Shown here in pieces: positions 1 to 4,641 of a stretch of 6,980 bases of DNA (positions are counted from its first letter, which is position 1; the number at the start of each line of letters is the position of its first letter). The translations under genes and the position numbers were made by a program. The notes beneath the pieces are model-generated. The model did no database searches, had not been told where the DNA came from, and was given only the letters and a program-made list of their open reading frames with translations. Origin of the DNA: JALOOE01 sp964423545 (GTDB taxonomy: Bacteria; Chloroflexota; Anaerolineae; CG2-30-64-16); contig CAYRFV010000288.1 in assembly GCA_964423545.1 (NCBI GenBank), positions 1 to 6,980 on the forward strand, given 5' to 3'.

Positions 1-547
1 TGCGGATGATGTCGCCCTCCATGATCTGCATGTGGTAGATGTCGTAGAGCAGCTTGACGCGCGGCGAGTTGACCAGGTTCATCACCAACACGCCCCACGC
101 CGTGTGGTCGCACTGGTAGTCGATGTGATCCACCTTGGAGTTGAGCAGTTCCAGCACCAGGGTGACGCCGGCGGCTTCCGCAAGCGGCGCCAGGCGCCGC
201 AGCCCCTCGGCCGTGGCCAGCGCGCCCGCCTCATCGGTCAACCCGGCGCGGTTGCCGGAGAAGACGATGATGTTCGGGATTCCGTAGCGCACGGCCAGCT
301 CCAGCTTGGCCCTGACTTCGCCCTCGATCTCGGCATGGTGCGCCCCGCGATTCAGCCCGCGCTCGATCTTCCCGGCGCCCTCGCTGACGATGACAAGCCC
401 CGCGTCGCGTGCCGCGTCCCACAGCTCGTGAGGCAGCAGCTCCACGCCCTGGTAGCCGATGCGCCGCGCCTCCCGCAGGAAGCCGGCGGGATCCGCGGCG
501 CCCCGGCCGAAGCTCCACCAGGCAAAGGATTGTTTGATAGGGGTCAT
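1..547 (-). CDS. Hydroxypyruvate isomerase-like TIM-barrel protein (3' end cut by the window)
   Basis: The 182 visible residues form the N-terminal part of a xylose-isomerase-like TIM barrel of the hydroxypyruvate isomerase/sugar isomerase-epimerase superfamily (Hyi type). It starts MTPIKQSFAWWSFG. Family landmarks are the FSGNRAGLTDE loop (residues 96-106), the LELLNSKVDH strand (132-141) with Glu133 as probable metal ligand, and LLYDIYHMQIMEGD (167-179), where Asp169 and His172 fit the metal/substrate site. Characterised Hyi proteins of roughly 260 residues interconvert hydroxypyruvate and tartronate semialdehyde, but many relatives act on other keto-sugars, so the substrate is open. The ATG at 545-547 is chosen because an AGGAG lies 7 nt upstream and the protein begins where the family normally does. 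It follows the aldo/keto reductase stop by 26 bp, as the last visible operon gene. About 80 C-terminal residues probably lie outside the window. The superfamily is secure; the exact reaction is not. Confidence 0.9.
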   Translation of the reverse strand, partial: MTPIKQSFAWWSFGRGAADPAGFLREARRIGYQGVELLPHELWDAARDAGLVIVSEGAGKIERGLNRGAHHAEIEGEVRAKLELAVRYGIPNIIVFSGNRAGLTDEAGALATAEGLRRLAPLAEAAGVTLVLELLNSKVDHIDYQCDHTAWGVLVMNLVNSPRVKLLYDIYHMQIMEGDIIR

Positions 548-554
548 CTCGCGT

Positions 555-559
555 CTCCT
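555..559 (-). promoter_or_regulatory. Shine-Dalgarno of the isomerase-like gene
   Basis: AGGAG on the minus strand, 7 nt upstream of the ATG at 545-547. It fixes the start of the isomerase-like gene and lies within the 26-bp gap after the aldo/keto reductase stop codon. Confidence 0.75.
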
Positions 560-573
560 GGGATGCGAATGGT

Positions 574-1542
574 TTAGCGGTTCACCTCGAGGTCCAGCCA
601 GGCCCTGTCGGCATCGCTCAAGGGCAGGTCGAGCGCGGCGAGGTTTTGTGCGAACTCGTCGCCGCTGGCCGCGCCGACCAACGGGAAGACATTCATCGGC
701 GAGCGGAGAATGTAAGCGAGCGCGATCTGCGGCACGGTGGCGCCGCGCTCCTCGGCCAGCGCCATCGCTCGCTCCAGTCGACGGAAGTTCACGTCGTGAC
801 AGTACGCGGTCAAGCAGGCTTTGTCGAGCGAGCTCCGGGTCTCGTCGAAGTTCTGCGGCGTGATCCGGCCGGAAAAGAACCCGCGTCCCAGGCTGGAGTA
901 GGCCAACACGGGCATCTGGTTGTCCCGGTGCCACTGCCGCGCCGCAGCCTGCTGCGGGCCGCTGAGGGTCACACAGCCCGGCCCCCACGGATCGAGCACC
1001 TGCTCGGCCAGGCCATAGTTCGGGCTGGTGGCCGTGAAGGGCTGGAGGCCGCGGCCGGCCGCGTAGTCGTTGGCGGCCTGGATGCGGTCGTGAGTCCAGT
1101 TCGAGCCGCCGAACGCCAGGATGCGACCGGCGCGCCAGTGCTCGTTCAGCGCCTCTACGATCGGCCCGACCGGCACGCTGGGATCGTCCCGATGCAGCAG
1201 GTAGACATCGACATAATGTGTCTGCAGGCGTGCCAGTGAATCGTGCAAGTCGGCGGCCAGGTCGAACGGGGTGACGCGTCTGCGGTCGGCATTGTGATGG
1301 CAGCCCTTGGTGATGATGACCACCTGCTCGCGATTGCGGCGCGCCTGCATCCACTGGCCGATCCCGCGCTCGCTGTTGCCGCCGGCGTAGACGTGCGCGG
1401 TATCGAGCGCGTTGCCGCCCATCTCAAACACCGCGTCCAGCAACGCAAAGCTCCGCTCCTGATCTTGCGCTGAGATGATCATCGTGCCAAGAATCAGGCG
1501 GGCGACCGGTTTGGCGACGCCGGGGATGGCGCCGTATTGCAT
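574..1542 (-). CDS. Aldo/keto reductase
   Basis: This 322-residue protein, of normal family length, is a cytosolic NAD(P)H-dependent aldo/keto reductase. Such enzymes reduce aldehydes or ketones, including keto-sugars, or run the reverse oxidation. The catalytic tetrad is complete: Asp47 and Tyr52 in LDTAHVYAGGNSE, Lys79 in IITKGCHH, and His117 in YLLHRDD. The barrel continues with FGGSNWT (144-150) and SPNYGL (173-178). A long loop (about 183-208) precedes the AYSSLGRGFFSGR segment (214-226). The C-terminal cofactor region VGAASGDEFAQN (289-300) fits the pattern for binding the adenosine phosphate part of the cofactor. The ATG at 1540-1542 has GGAGG 5 nt upstream. The gene sits 33 bp after the Gfo/Idh/MocA gene and 26 bp before the isomerase-like gene, suggesting co-expression. 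The long central loop suggests the YajO/Tas-like branch rather than classical aldose reductases. The substrate cannot be read from the sequence. Confidence 0.93.
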   Translation of the reverse strand: MQYGAIPGVAKPVARLILGTMIISAQDQERSFALLDAVFEMGGNALDTAHVYAGGNSERGIGQWMQARRNREQVVIITKGCHHNADRRRVTPFDLAADLHDSLARLQTHYVDVYLLHRDDPSVPVGPIVEALNEHWRAGRILAFGGSNWTHDRIQAANDYAAGRGLQPFTATSPNYGLAEQVLDPWGPGCVTLSGPQQAAARQWHRDNQMPVLAYSSLGRGFFSGRITPQNFDETRSSLDKACLTAYCHDVNFRRLERAMALAEERGATVPQIALAYILRSPMNVFPLVGAASGDEFAQNLAALDLPLSDADRAWLDLEVNR

Positions 1543-1547
1543 GCTGA

Positions 1548-1552
1548 CCTCC
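1548..1552 (-). promoter_or_regulatory. Shine-Dalgarno of the aldo/keto reductase gene
   Basis: GGAGG on the minus strand, 5 nt before the ATG at 1540-1542 and inside the 33-bp spacer after the oxidoreductase gene. It is among the strongest ribosome-binding matches in the window and supports the chosen start. Confidence 0.75.
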
Positions 1553-1575
1553 AGGGCAACGTTTTTCTTCGCGCG

Positions 1576-2547
1576 TCACTCGAACGGGTACTTCAGTCCG
1601 ATCTGCCTGCGCACCTCATCCATCGTCTCCGCGATGGCCAGGGTCTCATCGAGCGGCATGTTCGGGCTCTCGGTTTGGCCCGCGGCCAGGCACGACATCG
1701 CCTCGGCGATCTCGTACCGAAAGCCGAAGTCGCCGGTGGCTTCGACCGGGTCCTGGTTGGGCAGGATGAGCCGGGCGGCAGGTGCGCGCCAGAATGCCGG
1801 GATTTCGATGGCCCCTTCGGTGCCGTCGATGCGCGCGGCCTGGGGGCTGGGGGTCCGCACCGCGCACGTCAGGGTGGCAAGCTGTCCACCGGGATACTTC
1901 AACACCATCGCGGTCTGCTCGTCCACACCCGTTTCACCGATGTGAGCGGTGGCACGGATCTCCGCCGGCCGGCCGAAGATCATCGAGGCATAGGCCAGCA
2001 CGTAGACGCCGACATCGAGCAGGGCGCCGCCTGCCAGGGCAGGGTTGAGCAGCCGGCCTTCCGGGTTCCACGCGGACCGGAAGCCGAAATCCACTGCCAA
2101 CATGCGCGGCTCACCGATGCGCCCCTCCGCAATCCAGCGGCGCACCTGCACGGTGACCGGGTTGAAGCGCGCCCACATCGCCTCCATCAGGAAGAGCCGG
2201 CGGTTGCGCGCGTGCTCGATCATCCGGCGCGCTTCGGCCGCATTGACCGCAAATGGCTTTTCGCACAGCACAGCTTTGCCGTGATCCAGCGCCAACAAGG
2301 TATGCTCGCAGTGCGTGGGATGCAGCGTGGCGACGTAGATCGCGTCGACATCCGGGGCCGAGGCCAGTTCGGCATAGGAGCCGTAGGCGTGTTCGATGCC
2401 GTTCTGGCGCGCGAACTCCGCTGCCTTCTCCGCCGAGCGCGAGCCCACTGCCACGAGGTGGGCCCCGGGCACGAGCCTTGTCTCGGCCGCGAACTTGGCG
2501 GCGATCCTGCCGGCGCCGAGGATGCCCCAGCCGATGGCGTCTTTCAT
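1576..2547 (-). CDS. Gfo/Idh/MocA-family oxidoreductase, dihydrodiol dehydrogenase-like branch
   Basis: This 323-residue NAD(P)-dependent dehydrogenase has the two-domain Gfo/Idh/MocA plan. The N-terminal Rossmann fold carries GILGAGRIA (8-16, GxGxxA cofactor loop). VLCEKPFA (93-100) holds the conserved Lys97 of the EKP motif. The C-terminal alpha/beta domain includes LMEAMWARFNP (120-130) and LLDVGVYVL (176-184). The MEAMW and DVGVY blocks recall dimeric dihydrodiol dehydrogenases and glucose-fructose-oxidoreductase relatives, where a Lys and a Tyr (here probably Tyr182) are catalytic. Likely substrates are sugars, inositols or other cyclic diols. The reading frame stays open upstream into the neighbouring gene, but the ATG at 2545-2547 is the right start. 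It places the Rossmann loop correctly, has GGAG (2556-2559) 8 nt upstream, and forms an ATGA overlap with the MalY/PatB stop, which suggests translational coupling. The family is certain; the substrate is unknown. Confidence 0.94.
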   Translation of the reverse strand: MKDAIGWGILGAGRIAAKFAAETRLVPGAHLVAVGSRSAEKAAEFARQNGIEHAYGSYAELASAPDVDAIYVATLHPTHCEHTLLALDHGKAVLCEKPFAVNAAEARRMIEHARNRRLFLMEAMWARFNPVTVQVRRWIAEGRIGEPRMLAVDFGFRSAWNPEGRLLNPALAGGALLDVGVYVLAYASMIFGRPAEIRATAHIGETGVDEQTAMVLKYPGGQLATLTCAVRTPSPQAARIDGTEGAIEIPAFWRAPAARLILPNQDPVEATGDFGFRYEIAEAMSCLAAGQTESPNMPLDETLAIAETMDEVRRQIGLKYPFE

Positions 2548-3710
2548 GAGATCCTCTCCAATGCGCGTTTCATCCGATTCAGGGCCTCTTCGAGGATGGC
2601 GCGCGGGCAGCCGAAGTTGAGCCGCACGAAGCCTTCCCCGCCTCTGCCGAATGTGGCGCCTTCGTTCAGCGCGACCCTCCCTTCTTCCAGGAAGAACCTG
2701 CCTGGGGGCGCACCGGCCGGGATGCCTGCCTGCCGGCAATCCAGCCACGCCAGGTAGGTGCCCTCCATGGGGCTGATGGCGATCCGGGGCAGATGGTCCG
2801 CCGCGTAACCAGTCAGAAAATCGCGATTGGCTTCCAGGTAGCGCAGGCAGTCGTCCAGCCATGGCTGTCCGTCGCGATACGCGGCCAGCGCGCCGATAAA
2901 GCCCAGGTTGTTGACGTGGCCCGCAAGGCCCCGATGTGCGCCCTGATAGCGCCTGCGCAGCTCCTTGTCCGGGATGATGGCGACGGCGCAGCCGAGTCCC
3001 GGGATGTTGTAGGTCTTGCTGGGCGCCATGACGGTGATGGTGCGGGCCTCGATCTCCGGCGCCAGCGAGGCGATGGGGCTGTGCTGGGAGCCGCTGAAGA
3101 TCAGATCGCAGTGGATTTCATCGGAGATGATCGGCAGATCGTGGCGGATGCAGATCTCCGCCATCGTCTCAAGCTCGGAGCGCGTGAAGACGCGGCCCAC
3201 CGGATTGTGTGGGTTGCACAGCAGAAATGCGCGCGTCTGATCGGTGATGGCGTGCTCGAAACGGTCGAAGTCGATGGCGTACCGTCCGCTCGCCTCGCGC
3301 GAGAGCTCCATCTCCTGCAGCTTCCCGCCGGGCCATCGGGCTGCATCCAGGAAGGGCGGGTAAACCGGCGTCTGGATCAGCAGCCCAGCGCCCGGTTCGA
3401 CGAGGGCGTGGCACGCCTGGTTGTAGCCGACAACCACGCCGGTGGTGAACACGAAAGCCTCGGGCGCGACGCGCCAGCCGTACAGGCGCAGCAGGCGCTC
3501 AGCCAGGACCTCGCGCAGCTCCTGCGGCGCACTCAGCGCATAGCCGAACATGCCTTGTTCGACGTAGGTGCGCAGGGCCTGGGTCACCGGCTCCGGCGCC
3601 GCGAAGTCCATGTCTGCGACCCAGAGGGGAAGCACATCTTCGGGGTAGTAGGTCCACTTGGCGCTGTCGGAATGACGGCGGTCGATGATGCGGTCGAAGT
3701 TGTGGGTCAT
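2544..3710 (-). CDS. MalY/PatB-family PLP enzyme (cystathionine beta-lyase/aminotransferase)
   Basis: This 388-residue fold-type I PLP enzyme matches the MalY/PatB family in length and start; NFDRIIDRRHSDSAKW (4-19) is a signature of the group. Active-site features are PLWVADMDF (28-36), CNPHNPVGR (165-173), ISDEIHCDL (195-203) with Asp197 for the pyridine nitrogen, the Schiff-base Lys232 in APSKTYNIPGLG (229-240), and the carboxylate-binding Arg363 in VRLNFGCPR. Family members cleave C-S bonds of cystathionine or other cysteine S-conjugates, releasing a thiol, pyruvate and ammonia; some act as aminotransferases. In E. coli MalY also restrains the maltose activator MalT, but no such regulator is visible here. 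The start is set by homology; there is no good Shine-Dalgarno, since the nearest purine run, GGAAAGG, ends about 15 nt upstream. The gene follows a 79-bp spacer and overlaps the oxidoreductase start by 4 bp. Its link to sugar metabolism is unclear. Confidence 0.94.
   Translation of the reverse strand: MTHNFDRIIDRRHSDSAKWTYYPEDVLPLWVADMDFAAPEPVTQALRTYVEQGMFGYALSAPQELREVLAERLLRLYGWRVAPEAFVFTTGVVVGYNQACHALVEPGAGLLIQTPVYPPFLDAARWPGGKLQEMELSREASGRYAIDFDRFEHAITDQTRAFLLCNPHNPVGRVFTRSELETMAEICIRHDLPIISDEIHCDLIFSGSQHSPIASLAPEIEARTITVMAPSKTYNIPGLGCAVAIIPDKELRRRYQGAHRGLAGHVNNLGFIGALAAYRDGQPWLDDCLRYLEANRDFLTGYAADHLPRIAISPMEGTYLAWLDCRQAGIPAGAPPGRFFLEEGRVALNEGATFGRGGEGFVRLNFGCPRAILEEALNRMKRALERIS
2556..2559 (-). 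promoter_or_regulatory. Shine-Dalgarno of the oxidoreductase gene, inside the MalY/PatB 3' end
   Basis: GGAG on the minus strand lies 8 nt upstream of the oxidoreductase ATG (2545-2547) and within the last codons of the MalY/PatB gene. With the ATGA stop/start overlap it explains how the downstream gene is translated and why the in-frame upstream extension is not used. Confidence 0.65.
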
Positions 3711-3789
3711 CGAATATCGAGTATGCCTTTCCGTCTGTAATCCAAGATCGGGGAAACGAGCAGATCCGGCAGCGGCGAGCTGGCCGCGC
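3711..3789. other. 79-bp intergenic spacer, the only sizeable gap in the gene array
   Basis: This spacer separates the stop of the nuclease-like gene from the MalY/PatB start. It has a lower GC patch next to the MalY/PatB ATG. On the minus strand TTGGAT is followed by CATACT after 14 nt and by GATATT after 21 nt; neither spacing nor sequence gives a convincing sigma-70 promoter. TCGAATATCGA (3710-3720) is a short near-palindrome at the start codon. No GC hairpin followed by a T-run was seen, so there is no clear terminator. It may hold a weak internal promoter, but nothing proves it. Confidence 0.4.
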
Positions 3790-4641
3790 CTAGCAGGCCG
3801 GAGCCGCGGCGCGACCGCCGAGGCGTGCGACCCACGCGCCGAGCTGAGCAGCTACCTCCGAAGCGCCGGCCTCCAGCTGGTCGACCGTGAGCCGAACCAC
3901 GACCCAGTCCCCGGCAGCCAGCCGGTAGTCGGGCGGGAGTGTTTCGTGCAACTCGCCCTCTGCCGCCGGCACGAGTGTCGGCGGCGCGAACGCCGCCGGT
4001 TCATCCACGACCAGCACCGCGATCCGGCCGTCGCGGCACAGGAGTGCAAAGTCAGCGGCAGGCAGCTCGTCGCCGAGCGGATACTGGCGTTCCGCCTCGA
4101 TATCCGCCAGCTTCAGCGCCGCCCACAGCCGTTCCTGGGCGCTGCTCCGCATCCACAGGTCGTTGATCTCTTCTGCAGCCAGCAGCCGGCTCAAGGTCGT
4201 CGGGATGAAGGTGATGCGCCGGAGCCGGCGGCTCGGCACTGGACGCGGCAGCAACGCCAGCGGTCCCAGCGACACCCTGTAATAGGTGTGATCGGCATGC
4301 GGATGGTCCGGTTCGTCCGGGATCAGTTCCCGGCGTCTGGCGAGCCGATACGCCTGCGCCGGCGCAAACCATCGAACCGACCAGCGTTCCTCCGGCGGGA
4401 ACGCGCCGGTCTGGTAGAAGGCCAGGTAGTCGGCCGCGATGCGCCGGGGCGCCCGGTCGAGGGGGATGCGATACCAGCCCGCGTCGCGCGCCCGCGCCAG
4501 ATCGTCCGGGTCGTTGACTACGACGACCAGGACCGGGCTGTCATCGGGCGCATTCGTCGCCGCGTTCACACACATCATCCGGCCGCGCCGGCCCCATCCC
4601 GTCATTGAGCCGTGGTAGGGCTCGCCGAATCCTGCACTCAC
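3790..4641 (-). CDS. Unnamed protein with a DUF559/Vsr-like, probably catalytically degenerate, C-terminal domain
   Basis: This protein of up to 283 residues has no confident name. Its first part (about 37-165) contains VLVVVVNDPDDLARA, GWYRIPLDRAP, DYLAFYQTGAF, RRELIPDEPDHPHAD and RRITFIPTTLSRLLAAEEINDLW as separate blocks. They look like a conserved domain that I recall from Chloroflexota hypothetical proteins. The second part (about 168-275) follows the DUF559/very-short-patch-repair nuclease pattern: QERLWAALKLADIEAERQYP, ADFALLCRDGRIAVLVVD, then AAGDWVVVRLTVDQL and a final helix. Asp197 of the DFAL strand is kept. The usual Glu of the following E-x-D motif and the downstream His are not seen; the position reads VLVVDEPAAF. 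Nuclease activity is therefore doubtful. The start is uncertain. The GTG at 4639-4641 overlaps the mannosidase stop (GTGA), and ATGs at 4605, 4578 and 4575 are alternatives, since the conserved part begins only near residue 37. None has a strong Shine-Dalgarno. Confidence 0.8.
   Translation of the reverse strand: MSAGFGEPYHGSMTGWGRRGRMMCVNAATNAPDDSPVLVVVVNDPDDLARARDAGWYRIPLDRAPRRIAADYLAFYQTGAFPPEERWSVRWFAPAQAYRLARRRELIPDEPDHPHADHTYYRVSLGPLALLPRPVPSRRLRRITFIPTTLSRLLAAEEINDLWMRSSAQERLWAALKLADIEAERQYPLGDELPAADFALLCRDGRIAVLVVDEPAAFAPPTLVPAAEGELHETLPPDYRLAAGDWVVVRLTVDQLEAGASEVAAQLGAWVARLGGRAAAPAC
3962..3998. repeat. Three-arm GC inverted repeat able to form two alternative hairpins
   Basis: On the plus strand, arms lie at 3962-3968 (GCCGCCG), 3979-3986 (CGGCGGCG) and 3991-3998 (CGCCGCCG). 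The last two form a perfect 8-bp stem around a 4-nt loop, which reads TTCG on the coding (minus) strand. The first two form a stem of seven perfect pairs, extendable to ten with one G-T pair around CGAG. The middle arm is shared, so the hairpins exclude each other. No T-run follows in the direction of transcription. The sequence lies in Ala/Pro codons of the nuclease-like gene, so chance from codon bias is possible. Confidence 0.6.

Noticed and set aside
1050..1063. Perfect 14-bp palindrome CGCGGCCGGCCGCG in the aldo/keto reductase gene
   Set aside because: It falls in Ala/Gly/Arg codons of a GC-rich gene and has no second copy in the window, so chance is the simplest explanation.
1537..2757. 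406-codon open frame on the plus strand opposite the oxidoreductase gene
   Set aside because: It is antisense to clearly conserved genes, its product is Arg/His-rich with no recognisable motif, and GC-rich DNA commonly leaves such frames open.
2548..2862. N-terminal extension of the oxidoreductase frame upstream of 2547
   Set aside because: It runs through the conserved C-terminal codons of the MalY/PatB gene in another frame, and the ATG at 2547 has a Shine-Dalgarno and places the GxGxxA loop correctly.
3710..3720. TCGAATATCGA near-palindrome at the MalY/PatB start as a regulator site
   Set aside because: It has only 4-bp arms, and TCGA is itself a palindrome; no second copy or adjacent regulator gene supports an operator.
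2793..3740. 315-codon plus-strand frame opposite the MalY/PatB gene
   Set aside because: It is a shadow of a gene with a complete PLP active site; the translated product shows no domain pattern.
3685..4608. 307-codon plus-strand frame opposite the nuclease-like gene
   Set aside because: The product is Arg/Pro/Gln-rich and featureless, while the minus-strand frame has coherent domain motifs.
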